DNA of 41,584 nt, from contig NZ_WMJX01000018.1 of NCBI RefSeq assembly GCF_009711045.1, forward strand, positions 13,770 to 55,353, read 5' to 3'. The position numbers and the translations under genes were made by a program. The notes under the pieces were generated by a model that saw only the letters and a program-made list of their open reading frames with translations, was not told the DNA's origin and searched no databases. Below, one piece after another: positions 8,061-19,076 of the stretch (the first letter of the stretch is position 1; every line of letters starts with the position of its first letter). This DNA is from Myroides albus. GTDB lineage: Bacteria > Bacteroidota > Bacteroidia > Flavobacteriales > Flavobacteriaceae.

Positions 8061-8801
8061 ATGAAATTAAGAGCAGACAATATCATCAAAATATATAAAA
8101 AGAGAAAAGTAGTAAAAGGAGTTTCTGTTGAAGTAAATCAAGGAGAAATCGTTGGTCTACTGGGACCTAACGGAGCTGGAAAGACCACTTCTTTTTACAT
8201 GATTGTGGGACTTGTAAAACCCAATGCGGGTCATATATATCTTGACAATACAGATATAACTGATTTCCCAATGTATAAACGAGCTCAACATGGTATTGGA
8301 TATTTAGCACAAGAAGCTTCAGTATTTAGAAAATTAAGTATTGAAGACAACATACTGAGTGTGCTGCAATTGACTAAACTTTCTAAACAGGAACAGATAG
8401 CAAAGATGGAATCTTTAATCGAAGAATTTAGCTTAGAACATATCCGTACCAACAGAGGAGATTTACTTTCAGGAGGAGAGCGACGTCGTACCGAAATTGC
8501 AAGAGCATTAGCTACCGACCCAAAATTCATATTATTAGATGAACCATTTGCAGGAGTTGACCCTGTAGCAGTAGAAGATATACAGAGAATCGTAGCAAAG
8601 CTAAAAAACAAGAATATTGGAATCTTGATCACTGATCACAACGTGCAAGAAACCTTAGCAATCACGGACAAAACATACTTAATGTTTGAAGGAGGAATCC
8701 TAAAAGCTGGAATTCCTGAAGAACTTGCTGCGGACGAAATGGTCAGAAAAGTATACTTAGGACAAAACTTTGAATTGCGTAAGAAAAAATTAACTTTTTA
8801 A
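8061..8801 (+). CDS. lptB: Lipopolysaccharide export ATP-binding protein LptB
   Basis: The cytoplasmic ATPase of the LptB2FG transporter, which extracts lipopolysaccharide from the inner membrane and drives it across the periplasm. All ABC motifs are present: Walker A GPNGAGKTT (about 34-42), Q-loop YLAQEASVF, signature LSGGERRR (about 138-145), Walker B FILLDEPFAG (about 158-167), D-loop VDP and switch His in ITDHNVQE. The 246-residue length and the RRRTEIARAL signature context fit LptB rather than a generic importer. It closes the kdsD-tatC-lptB operon. Its TAA stop codon forms the foot of a 20-bp terminator stem. Confidence 0.95.
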   Translation: MKLRADNIIKIYKKRKVVKGVSVEVNQGEIVGLLGPNGAGKTTSFYMIVGLVKPNAGHIYLDNTDITDFPMYKRAQHGIGYLAQEASVFRKLSIEDNILSVLQLTKLSKQEQIAKMESLIEEFSLEHIRTNRGDLLSGGERRRTEIARALATDPKFILLDEPFAGVDPVAVEDIQRIVAKLKNKNIGILITDHNVQETLAITDKTYLMFEGGILKAGIPEELAADEMVRKVYLGQNFELRKKKLTF

Positions 8802-8844
8802 TCAAACAATCCTTAATACTAAATTATTAAGGATTGTTTGATTA
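8799..8844 (+). terminator. Long perfect hairpin overlapping the lptB stop codon
   Basis: Bases 8799-8818 pair perfectly with 8825-8844 around a 6-nt loop, a 20-bp stem. The stop codon TAA (8799-8801) is part of the stem. There is no strong T-run after it (ATATACATTTCC), so it may stabilise the 3' end as well as terminate. Confidence 0.75.
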
Positions 8845-8979
8845 TATACATTTCCTTTTCTATAACAGTTCTATTTCTAAGAAAAAACACAAAGAAGTAT
8901 CACTAATCAGACTTATTTAAAAATGTAATGACTCGTCAAAACACAACAATTGCGAAACCTAAATTACATTTTTATTTTT

Positions 8980-9005
8980 TTGACTATCTTTAAATTTTAT
9001 ATTTG
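8980..9005 (+). promoter_or_regulatory. Promoter of the wza-wzc pair
   Basis: TTG (8980-8982) and TATATTTG (8998-9005) are separated by 15 nt, slightly short for the consensus. The -7 box is exact. The start point would be near 9012, about 10 nt before the ATG, with an A-rich leader. Confidence 0.5.
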
Positions 9006-9021
9006 CACAAAAAAAAAGAAA

Positions 9022-9810
9022 ATGAAAAGTAGAATTTCCTTAAATATAACTGTTGTAATTGCAGTTTTTACACTTCTATTGACCTCTTGTGCATCAAGAG
9101 AGAAAATAGTGTACTACCAAGATGCTGACAGTGTATTAATGAACAATTTACAGGATACAAAATTTCAAACAAGACTACAACCTGATGATTTGTTAATGAT
9201 TATCGTTTCAGCAGAAGATGTTGAAGCAGCAGCTCCATTCAACTTAATCAACAGTATGACCTCAAACCCTCTTAATCCAGCAGGTACAGGTCAAATGCAA
9301 CAACAACTCTACTTAATTGACAACAACGGGTATGTTCAATTCCCAGTGTTAGGAAATATAAAATTAGGAGGAATGACGCGTAAAGACGCTCTTAACTACC
9401 TATCAAAAGAAATCGGACAATACATCAACAATCCTATTATTAACTTGCGTATAATGAACTTTAAAGTAACTGTTCAAGGAGAAGTTAATAAACCAGGAGT
9501 CCACTCAATAAACAGTGAAAGATTAACCTTATCAGAAGCAATTGCTTTGTCAGGTGATATGACTGTTTATGGAAAAAGAGAAAACGTTTTAATTATCAGA
9601 GAAATTGACGGTCATAGAGTCCCTATCCGCGTGGATATGACAAAATCAGACTTTATGAATTCACCTTTCTACTATTTGAACCAGAATGACATCGTCTATG
9701 TAGAACCAAATAAAACAAGAGTAAATTCTTCAGTAGTGGGACCGAACTTAAGTTTAGGTCTATCAGCACTTTCACTTCTTGTTACTATTATTGCGTTATC
9801 AACTAAATAA
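9022..9810 (+). CDS. Outer-membrane polysaccharide export lipoprotein, Wza-like
   Basis: A polysaccharide biosynthesis/export protein that should form the outer-membrane exit pore for capsule or exopolysaccharide. I chose the ATG at 9022, which gives a clean lipoprotein signal peptide ending in the lipobox LLTSC. An upstream in-frame start at 8950 would overlap the promoter. The Poly_export domain (about 50-145, starting RLQPDDLLMI) is followed by one SLBB domain (about 150-225; VTVQGEVNKPGVHSI). A hydrophobic C-terminal helix (about 235-260) spans the membrane, as in Wza. At 262 residues it is shorter than E. coli Wza (about 380), the usual Bacteroidota size. It pairs with the tyrosine kinase 5 nt downstream. 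Confidence 0.9.
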   Translation: MKSRISLNITVVIAVFTLLLTSCASREKIVYYQDADSVLMNNLQDTKFQTRLQPDDLLMIIVSAEDVEAAAPFNLINSMTSNPLNPAGTGQMQQQLYLIDNNGYVQFPVLGNIKLGGMTRKDALNYLSKEIGQYINNPIINLRIMNFKVTVQGEVNKPGVHSINSERLTLSEAIALSGDMTVYGKRENVLIIREIDGHRVPIRVDMTKSDFMNSPFYYLNQNDIVYVEPNKTRVNSSVVGPNLSLGLSALSLLVTIIALSTK

Positions 9811-9815
9811 TTACT

Positions 9816-12221
9816 ATGGAAAACAAATTTGACAACAACGACAACAGCAACATTAATATAAGAGAAGAATTAGAAAAATATTTAATTCACTGGCGCTGGT
9901 TTGTTGTTAGTGTAATTATTACTATTATTTTGGCTTTTGTATATTTAAGATATACAGAAAAGACATACAAAATAAATACTACGATAATCGTAAAAGATGA
10001 AAAAAGGGGTGGTGGTATCGCTTCTGAGATGGCAGCTTTTTCTGATTTAGGATTATTATCGGGTGGTAAGAGTAACGTTGAGAATGAAATGCAAGTATTA
10101 CAGTCGAGAAGCTTAGCTGAACGCACTGTACGCAGACTACAACTTAACATTGCATATATAAATGAAGGCAGAGTCGTAAAGAGCAATTTATACAATGACA
10201 CACCTATTTCATTCAACTTTGTAAAGCGCGTATTTGACTTTGATACTATACGCTATACTTTTTATGTAAAAAATATCGATGAGAACCAATTTACTTTATT
10301 AAATGAAGATAAAGAAGAGATTGGAACTTATAAGTATACAGAGAATATTGAAACTGTTTTAGGAACATTAGTCGTTACTAAAAATCAAGAAAAACCCCTG
10401 CCTACGCTTAAAAAACTAAAAGAGGAAAAAGAAGAAGAGCCAATTAGAGATGTTACTGTAGAGATATTTCCAGTACAAAAGGTGGTAGATGATTATGTAA
10501 AAAACCTTCAAATCGCTCCTACTGATAAGTTTTCAAGTGTTTTAGACTTATCTTTACTTGATGCAACACCTACTAAAGCAATTGACTATCTAAACACATT
10601 AGTTACCTTATACAACGATGCGGCAATTGCAGACAAGCGATTTATATCAGAAAAGACATCTGAATTTATTGAAAGTCGATTAAATTTAATCACTGAAGAA
10701 TTAGGTGATGTAGAGAAAAGTGTTGAGGGATATAAATCCAGACACAATATTACAGATATACCAACAGAATTAGGTCTGTACTTACAGAATACTAATGTAT
10801 ATGAAAAGCAAATCATTGAAAATGAAACCGAATTAAAAGTGGTTACTTCAATGATTGAATTTTTGAAAAAAAGTGAGCCTAATGAACTTATCCCTGGAAA
10901 TATTATTTCTTCAGATGCAAGTTCGAATAGCTTGATTAATCAATATAATACAATAGTATTAGATAGAAATAGAATTAGCGCAAGCTCAACTTCAAAAAAC
11001 CCTGCTGTAATCAAATTAGACAACCAAATTTCAGCAATGAAAGCTTCAGTTATGGAAAGCTTAATTACGCTACAGAGTTCTCTAAAAATTACACAAAAGG
11101 AATTAGCCAGTAAAGAATCAGAAATTAAAAATAGACTTTCTCAAGTTCCAAGACAGGAAAGAGAGTTTAGAATTATTGATAGACAGCAAAAAGTAAAAGA
11201 GGCAATCTACCTTTACTTATTCCAAAAAAGAGAGGAAACAGCAATTGCGTTAGCTGCAACAGATTTAAATGCTAAAGTGATCGACTTAGCAAAAAGTTCG
11301 GATAAGCCTGTATCACCTAAAAAAGCAATTATATTATTGGCTGCTTTAATCTTAGGAGGACTTATTCCTTTTGCAATTATTTACTTGCGCAGTTTATTAG
11401 ACACAAAAGTGAAAACGCGTCTTGACATTGAGGAGGGAACTAATTTACCTTTCTTAGGAGATATTCCACACTCAGATAATAACGCGCAAATTGTCGATGT
11501 TTCAAGTAGAACAAGTACTGCAGAAGCATTGCGTATCATTCGTACCAACTTAGAATTTATGCTAAGTCATACGGAAGAAGGAAAAGCAAAAATGATCTTC
11601 TTAACTTCTACTTTCCCTAAAGAGGGAAAAACTTTTACATCTGTAAATATAGCAGCGACAATTGCTTTATCAGGTAAGAGAACATTGTTAATAGGACTTG
11701 ATTTGCGTAATCCTCGCTTAGATGATTACATTATGCTACCTACTCAAGGTGTATCAGATTACTTATTAAGAAAAGAAGAAAATATAGATCAATTCATTGT
11801 AAAAGTAGATGGTTATGACAACTTCTACGCTTTACCAGCAGGTACAATACCTCCTAACCCAGCAGAATTGCTTATGGGAGAAAGAATTGGTCAATTATTT
11901 GAAGAATTGAAAAACAAATATGATTATATCATTGTAGATACAGCTCCTATTAGCTTAGTAACAGATACATTATTGGTAGCCAAATATGCAGATACATTTA
12001 TTTATGTTGCGAGAGCTAACTATTTAGATAAACGCATGTTAAAACTTCCAAATGACTTACATAAAGAAGGAAAACTTTCGAATATGTCTGTCATTTTAAA
12101 TGACACTGTTACAACAAAAGGTTATGGAGGATATGGATATGGTTACGGATATGGTTACGGATATGGTCAAGAAATGGAAACTGAAGAACGTCCATGGTGG
12201 AAAAAACTATTGAATAGATAA
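9816..12221 (+). CDS. Wzc-like polysaccharide co-polymerase and BY-type tyrosine kinase
   Basis: An inner-membrane protein controlling surface-polysaccharide chain length and export, fused to a tyrosine autokinase. Transmembrane helix 1 is at about 28-46. A Wzz-type periplasmic region with coiled coils (about 270-460) and the GNVR-like RQEREFRIIDR segment precede helix 2 (about 505-525). The kinase domain has Walker A STFPKEGKT (about 596-605), Walker A' GLDLRNPRL and Walker B YDYIIVDTAP. The C-terminus ends in a tyrosine cluster of alternating Gly-Tyr (about 769-785), the expected autophosphorylation tail, then EERPWWKKLLNR. No cognate tyrosine phosphatase, flippase, polymerase or glycosyltransferase is next to it, so the sugar genes must lie elsewhere. 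Confidence 0.92.
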   Translation: MENKFDNNDNSNINIREELEKYLIHWRWFVVSVIITIILAFVYLRYTEKTYKINTTIIVKDEKRGGGIASEMAAFSDLGLLSGGKSNVENEMQVLQSRSLAERTVRRLQLNIAYINEGRVVKSNLYNDTPISFNFVKRVFDFDTIRYTFYVKNIDENQFTLLNEDKEEIGTYKYTENIETVLGTLVVTKNQEKPLPTLKKLKEEKEEEPIRDVTVEIFPVQKVVDDYVKNLQIAPTDKFSSVLDLSLLDATPTKAIDYLNTLVTLYNDAAIADKRFISEKTSEFIESRLNLITEELGDVEKSVEGYKSRHNITDIPTELGLYLQNTNVYEKQIIENETELKVVTSMIEFLKKSEPNELIPGNIISSDASSNSLINQYNTIVLDRNRISASSTSKNPAVIKLDNQISAMKASVMESLITLQSSLKITQKELASKESEIKNRLSQVPRQEREFRIIDRQQKVKEAIYLYLFQKREETAIALAATDLNAKVIDLAKSSDKPVSPKKAIILLAALILGGLIPFAIIYLRSLLDTKVKTRLDIEEGTNLPFLGDIPHSDNNAQIVDVSSRTSTAEALRIIRTNLEFMLSHTEEGKAKMIFLTSTFPKEGKTFTSVNIAATIALSGKRTLLIGLDLRNPRLDDYIMLPTQGVSDYLLRKEENIDQFIVKVDGYDNFYALPAGTIPPNPAELLMGERIGQLFEELKNKYDYIIVDTAPISLVTDTLLVAKYADTFIYVARANYLDKRMLKLPNDLHKEGKLSNMSVILNDTVTTKGYGGYGYGYGYGYGYGQEMETEERPWWKKLLNR
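12119..12168 (+). repeat. 12-bp tandem repeat encoding the kinase Gly-Tyr tail
   Basis: The unit GGATATGGTTAC repeats almost exactly, followed by a partial copy, and codes Gly-Tyr-Gly-Tyr. Such in-frame repeats can gain or lose units by slippage, which would change the number of phosphorylatable tyrosines without shifting the frame. Confidence 0.75.
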
Positions 12222-12228
12222 AATATAT

Positions 12229-12262
12229 AAAAAAGGTCGCTCAACTATGAGTGACCTTTTTT
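12229..12262 (+). terminator. Terminator after the wzc-like gene
   Basis: A 15-bp stem (12229-12243 with 12248-12262) has one G-U pair on the plus strand, an ACTA loop and a six-base T-run in its right arm. The wobble makes it stronger as a plus-strand RNA than in reverse. Confidence 0.85.
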
Positions 12263-12385
12263 CATTAATTGACAAAATATTATATCAAAATATACCGATT
12301 TCGAAATATAGAAAGACGAGAATATCAAATTGATAAATCGCTATAACTAAGGGGCATTTTACTAACAATTGTATTAATGATTTAG

Positions 12386-12393
12386 TATATTTG
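12386..12393 (+). promoter_or_regulatory. Probable -7 box for isocitrate dehydrogenase
   Basis: TATATTTG matches the TAnnTTTG consensus. The nearest TTG (12369-12371) is 14 nt upstream, shorter than usual. A start near 12400 would give a leader of about 60 nt. Confidence 0.4.
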
Positions 12394-12456
12394 CCTTAAA
12401 GTTTTGAAAAACGAACAGACTCAAGTCTTTGATAATATTGTTTTCATTTAAAATAA

Positions 12457-14685
<2,229 letters not shown>

Positions 14686-14707
14686 ATTATAGATTAAGTA
14701 TAAAATT

Positions 14708-14737
14708 AAAAGGTCGTCAATATATTGACGACCTTTT
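14708..14737 (+). terminator. Terminator after isocitrate dehydrogenase
   Basis: A perfect 13-bp stem (14708-14720 with 14725-14737), a TATA loop and a T-run on the plus side. The A-run on the left arm would let it work weakly in reverse. Confidence 0.85.
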
Positions 14738-14829
14738 CTTATTTCTGTTTCATACGATTCTATCAATCTAATAAAGCGAATAGAGACAATAAACGCATCT
14801 ACAAATGCTAATCGCAATAGCTCTATCCT

Positions 14830-15522
14830 CTATTGATCTAACAAGATTTGATACTTTCTTCCTATTGGAACTTCATCATTGTTTGTCATAGTCATTTTGC
14901 CAATAGAGCGCTCTTTTATATTCAATTTATTGACAATGAAAGAACGGTGAACTTGAACAAAATTAGATCCAGATAGGTCATTCTTTATCCCTACTAAAGA
15001 GCCATACACAAAATAGCTCTTGCGTCGGCTGTTCGTAAATATCTTGATATAGTTTCCTGCACTTTCTACATAAATAATATCGTCTAAATTAATTTTATAA
15101 TCCATCCCATCCTCTTTGATGGTAATAAAAGAAGGTACTTCCTTCAATTGAAGCTTATCTTTACAAAATACTTTCGCTTTTTCTACTGCTTTTAAAAACT
15201 TAGCAAAAGAAATCGGTTTCAATAAATAATCTACTGCATCATTCTGATAAGATTCTAATGCATAATCGGAATAAGCAGTTGTAACAATAGTTGTTGGCTT
15301 TACAGATAACATTTCCAAAAATTCTAATCCAGAAACTAAAGGCATATTAATGTCTAAAAAAAGAATATCCACATCCTTTTCTTGCATAAATAACAACGCA
15401 TCCTTACCATTATATGCATGCCCTACACATTCTAAGTCGGCACATTGATTAATATGACTTAAAAGTACTTGATGAGCAGGTTTCTCATCATCAACAATTA
15501 AACATTTATAGGTAACTCCCAT
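14830..15522 (-). CDS. LytTR-family response regulator
   Basis: A two-component response regulator that binds DNA through a LytTR domain. The receiver domain (about 5-120) has the acidic pair Asp11-Asp12, phospho-acceptor Asp57 (LFLDINMP), a Thr in TTAYSDYA and Lys102 in YLLKPIS. The LytTR domain covers about 135-230, with FVQVHRSFIVN and a C-terminal PIGRKYQ. Its start overlaps the histidine kinase stop by 25 bp, so the two are translated together. The pair sits divergently from a TonB-dependent receptor operon, which makes that operon its most likely target. This is inferred from position, not shown by a known binding site. Confidence 0.92.
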   Translation of the reverse strand: MGVTYKCLIVDDEKPAHQVLLSHINQCADLECVGHAYNGKDALLFMQEKDVDILFLDINMPLVSGLEFLEMLSVKPTTIVTTAYSDYALESYQNDAVDYLLKPISFAKFLKAVEKAKVFCKDKLQLKEVPSFITIKEDGMDYKINLDDIIYVESAGNYIKIFTNSRRKSYFVYGSLVGIKNDLSGSNFVQVHRSFIVNKLNIKERSIGKMTMTNNDEVPIGRKYQILLDQ

Positions 15523-16499
15523 AACTCTAATTTTGTTTTATAATAATTCTTCGATTTAGTCCTTGTAAATTTATATTTCAACTTTGACACTTCTAATCGA
15601 CGCTCTAAATTCTTTATCCCCACTCCTGTCCCTGTCTGTATCAACTCATCCGCTAAACAACTATTCTCAATTTCAAAAAACAAATGATTATTCTTTTCAG
15701 TTCCTCTTAACTTTATAAAGGGTTCTTCCGTTTGCAGAGCAAACTTAATAGCATTTTCTACTAAACTAAAGTACAAAAGAGGAGGTACTTTATACTTTGA
15801 TATATCTCCTTCATAAGCAATATCCACTATAAGATTATTACTTCTAAACTTATAGTAGTTAAAATACTCTTTCAAAAAATCAATCTCTTGTTCTAAACTG
15901 ATAAATTCTTTCTTTGTCGCTTCTAACTGATAGCGAAGTAAATGAGAAAGTTGCAAAATGCGTTCAGGCGTTTCACTTGGATTAGTCAAAGCTTCTCCAT
16001 AGAGATTATTCATAGCATTCAACAGAAAATGAGGATTGAGTTGCATCTTTAAGAAATCTAATTCTGCTACAGTAGAGACAAGGCGTTTTTCTCTAACCGT
16101 AATATCATTAAATATCCATAAGTGAATAAAATATGCACCCGTACCTAAAAAGGCAAAAAACAGAATATTGACAATTTCTATCAACCAGGAGTCAAAATCT
16201 CCTGTTAACATATTCATATATGCTATTCCTATGACAACTGTTGCCCAATAAAAAGACGATAAAGGAAAGAACTTATCATATTGTTTGGTCATGACATAAC
16301 GCTTAATCAATATAATATTACTTCCCATGATAGCTCCATAAATAATGAAAAAGGTAGGTAGAAGTTCTTTCCATATTTCAGGAAGCGTTCGATCTCCACG
16401 ATCTACAGAAGCGGCAAAAGTAAAAATGGATAATAGTATAAGAACTACCATCACATTTCTCAACCAAAAGTTTGAATATATCTTCCAAAGTGACTTCAT
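15498..16499 (-). CDS. LytS/AlgZ-type sensor histidine kinase
   Basis: A membrane sensor kinase of the His_kinase family. Four transmembrane helices lie at about 13-31, 48-66, 83-99 and 106-128, with almost no periplasmic domain, so it probably senses through the membrane itself. The phospho-acceptor is His157 in MQLNPHFLLNAMNNLY. The ATPase part has an N-box SLVENAIKF (about 245-253) and a G-box GTGVGIKNLERRL near residue 290. Length is 333. The start codon lies 5 nt from the end of a TACATTTG promoter box, so its mRNA may have no leader. It partners the LytTR regulator just downstream. Confidence 0.92.
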   Translation of the reverse strand: MKSLWKIYSNFWLRNVMVVLILLSIFTFAASVDRGDRTLPEIWKELLPTFFIIYGAIMGSNIILIKRYVMTKQYDKFFPLSSFYWATVVIGIAYMNMLTGDFDSWLIEIVNILFFAFLGTGAYFIHLWIFNDITVREKRLVSTVAELDFLKMQLNPHFLLNAMNNLYGEALTNPSETPERILQLSHLLRYQLEATKKEFISLEQEIDFLKEYFNYYKFRSNNLIVDIAYEGDISKYKVPPLLYFSLVENAIKFALQTEEPFIKLRGTEKNNHLFFEIENSCLADELIQTGTGVGIKNLERRLEVSKLKYKFTRTKSKNYYKTKLELWELPINV

Positions 16500-16504
16500 A
16501 CAAA

Positions 16505-16531
16505 CAAATGTAGATAATCAATACTCTACAA
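16505..16531 (-). promoter_or_regulatory. Promoter of the LytS/LytTR pair
   Basis: Minus strand: TTG (16529-16531), a 16-nt spacer and TACATTTG (16505-16512). The kinase ATG begins at 16499, only 5 nt after the box, where transcription itself is expected to start. Confidence 0.55.
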
Positions 16532-16610
16532 ACTTATAATTTATTATTATTTATTTGAAAACCATTAAAATAATACTCTTTTAGGTATATATATTTAATT
16601 AATATTTACG

Positions 16611-16631
16611 TTACTACCTTTACTACATTTA
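16611..16631 (+). promoter_or_regulatory. Putative regulated promoter region of the TonB receptor operon
   Basis: TTACTAC occurs twice, at 16611-16617 and 16620-16626, 9 bp apart. Two imperfect -7 boxes (TACCTTTA at 16615-16622 and TACATTTA at 16624-16631) overlap it. No TTG lies at -33. A weak promoter with direct repeats fits an activator-dependent operon, perhaps under the divergent LytTR regulator. Confidence 0.3.
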
Positions 16632-16654
16632 CATTGAAATTAAAAACACTACAA

Positions 16655-19072
16655 ATGAGAAAACACAAAAAGTTTACCAATTTATTAATTGGCATAATAC
16701 TTCATATTGGAGTATTGTCAACTTTTTCTATCGATACCCATGCGATGTCAAGTTTCTATTCTCAAAAGCTATTGACTTTTCAAGGACAAATTATGGATAA
16801 AACATCTCCTTTAATTGGAGCTACTGTCTATATAGAAGGAACTAAATATGCAACTTCCACAGATGAATTGGGTAAATTCCAATTTCAACTTCCTGCAGGA
16901 GAGTATACTGTCACTGTTTCCTATTTAGGTTATGAAAATCAATCTAGAAAATTAGAACTAACAGATGATTACACATTAAACATTCAATTAGTAAAGGACA
17001 GCAAGCAATTAGATGAGCTGATTATTGTAAAAAATGACAAGAAAGCTGATATCAGAACTCCTGAAATGAGCGTGAATAAACTCTCTATTCAAGACATAAA
17101 GAAAATGCCTGTTGTTCTTGGTGAAACAGATATTCTAAAATCAATTCTTCAATTACCTGGTGTAACTAATGCAGGAGAAGGAGCAGCTGGTTTTAACGTT
17201 AGAGGAGGTTCTGCTGGACAAAACTTAGTCCTTCTGGATGATGCACCTATCTATAGTTCCTCACACTTGTTTGGTTTCTTCTCTGTTTTCAATTCAGATG
17301 CTGTTAAGGATATCAAACTTTACAAGGGAGGAATTCCAGCTCGTTTTGGAGGGAGATCTTCTTCAGTATTAGAAGTATTCCAAAAAACGGGAAACAATAC
17401 TGCTTTTAACGCTATGGGAGGTATTGGCTTAATTTCAAGTAGAATTATGGCGGAAGGCCCTATACAAAAAGATAAATCCTCTTTCTTAGTAGCAGGTAGG
17501 GCTTCATATGCTCATTTATTCTTAAAAATGTCAGACAACAAAAACTCTGCTTACTTTTATGATTTAAATACAAAACTAAACTTTGATTTGTCGCCTAAGA
17601 ACAAATTATTTTTCTCTGGGTATTTTGGTAGAGATATTTTTAGCTTCACTGATTTGCTAAAGAATAACTTTGGAAATACAGCAGCTTCACTTCAATGGAA
17701 CCACCTTTTCAATGATAATTTGGTAAGTAATGCTTCTTTAATTTACAGTGATTACTACTATGGTTTAGATATGGATTTGGTAGGTTTCAAATGGGATTCT
17801 GGTATTAAAACATATCAATTCAAGCTAGACTTTACGCATGACGTAAAACCAAATTGGCAACTAAAATACGGTGCTGTCTCAACTTATTATGATTTTGCAC
17901 CTGGTACAATAAAACCTACTAAAGCAGATTCACCAATTAACTACAAGAAGATTGACAATAAATATGCCTTAGAAACAAATGCATACATCGAATCAGAACA
18001 ACATATTGGACAACATTTTAGTTTTAACTATGGACTTCGATTATCTAATTTTAACCGTGTAGGTAAAGAAACAATTAATTTGTATGAAAACGATCAGGCT
18101 GTTATTTATAACGCTGATTTAGGTATATATGATATGGCGGATCCAATAGGAACTAAATCGTATAGCAAAGGGAAATCAATTGATAACTTTACTAATATTG
18201 AACCGCGATTTGGTATTTCTTATGCCATAAATGACGATCAATCTATTAAAGCCAGTTACAATAGAATGACACAATATATACAGTTAATTTCAAACACATC
18301 TGCTCCAACTCCTTTAGATATTTGGACGCCAAGTAGTTCATATATAAAACCACAATTAGTAGATCAAGTTGCGCTTGGGTATTTTCAAAACTTAAATGAC
18401 GGAAAATATAGTATCGAGTCAGAAGCATTCTTTAAAAAAGGTAAAAATAGTATTGATTATATAGACGGCGCAGAGTTAATTGGAAATGAAGCTATAGAAC
18501 GAGTTATACTAAATGGAGAATCAAGAGCATATGGTTTAGAGTTAATGCTTAAAAAGAATACAGGAGCACTCACTGGTTGGATTGCCTACACTCTTTCCAA
18601 ATCAGAACAAAGAACACCTGGTAGAAATGCTAATGAACCTGGTATAAACAATGGCGAATGGTATAAAACTCCTTATGACAAATTACATGATTTATCTGTT
18701 ACAGCAATGTATGAGCTAAATCCCAAGTGGAGTTTTAGTGCAAGTTTCACACTACAATCTGGTAGACCTATAACCTATCCTGAAGGTCAATATGAATATG
18801 ACGGTGTGAGAGTCCCTAACTTTGGCAAAAGAAATGCACATAATCTTCCTGCTTACCACCACTTAGATGTGTCCGCTACCTATATACCAAATCCAAACTC
18901 TACAAAAAGATGGAAAGGAGAATGGGTCTTCGGAATCTACAACTTGTATGGTAGATCTAATGCAGCATCTATAACCTTCAGAGAAAATGAAGATGTGAGA
19001 GGACAGAATGAAGCAGTACGTATGTCAATATTTGGATTAGTACCAAGTGTTACTTATAATTTTAAATTTTAA
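16655..19072 (+). CDS. TonB-dependent outer-membrane receptor with carboxypeptidase-like domain
   Basis: An outer-membrane beta-barrel that imports an unknown ligand using TonB energy. I chose the ATG at 16655, which gives a normal signal peptide (MRKHKKF, then a hydrophobic stretch ending STFSIDTHA). A CarboxypepD_reg-like domain follows (about 40-120; LTFQGQIMD, LIGATVYIEG). The plug domain (about 140-240) carries GFNVRGGSAGQNLVLLDDAP and LYKGGIPARFGGR. The barrel runs to a C-terminal Phe (VTYNFKF), the usual outer-membrane insertion signal. At 805 residues it belongs to the group paired with DUF4249 lipoproteins, not SusC. The substrate cannot be read from the sequence. The DUF4249 gene starts 4 nt later. 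Confidence 0.92.
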   Translation: MRKHKKFTNLLIGIILHIGVLSTFSIDTHAMSSFYSQKLLTFQGQIMDKTSPLIGATVYIEGTKYATSTDELGKFQFQLPAGEYTVTVSYLGYENQSRKLELTDDYTLNIQLVKDSKQLDELIIVKNDKKADIRTPEMSVNKLSIQDIKKMPVVLGETDILKSILQLPGVTNAGEGAAGFNVRGGSAGQNLVLLDDAPIYSSSHLFGFFSVFNSDAVKDIKLYKGGIPARFGGRSSSVLEVFQKTGNNTAFNAMGGIGLISSRIMAEGPIQKDKSSFLVAGRASYAHLFLKMSDNKNSAYFYDLNTKLNFDLSPKNKLFFSGYFGRDIFSFTDLLKNNFGNTAASLQWNHLFNDNLVSNASLIYSDYYYGLDMDLVGFKWDSGIKTYQFKLDFTHDVKPNWQLKYGAVSTYYDFAPGTIKPTKADSPINYKKIDNKYALETNAYIESEQHIGQHFSFNYGLRLSNFNRVGKETINLYENDQAVIYNADLGIYDMADPIGTKSYSKGKSIDNFTNIEPRFGISYAINDDQSIKASYNRMTQYIQLISNTSAPTPLDIWTPSSSYIKPQLVDQVALGYFQNLNDGKYSIESEAFFKKGKNSIDYIDGAELIGNEAIERVILNGESRAYGLELMLKKNTGALTGWIAYTLSKSEQRTPGRNANEPGINNGEWYKTPYDKLHDLSVTAMYELNPKWSFSASFTLQSGRPITYPEGQYEYDGVRVPNFGKRNAHNLPAYHHLDVSATYIPNPNSTKRWKGEWVFGIYNLYGRSNAASITFRENEDVRGQNEAVRMSIFGLVPSVTYNFKF

Positions 19073-19076
19073 AAAC

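Noticed and set aside
8950..9021. Longer N-terminus for the Wza-like protein
   Set aside because: It would overlap the promoter and push the lipoprotein signal peptide inside the chain.
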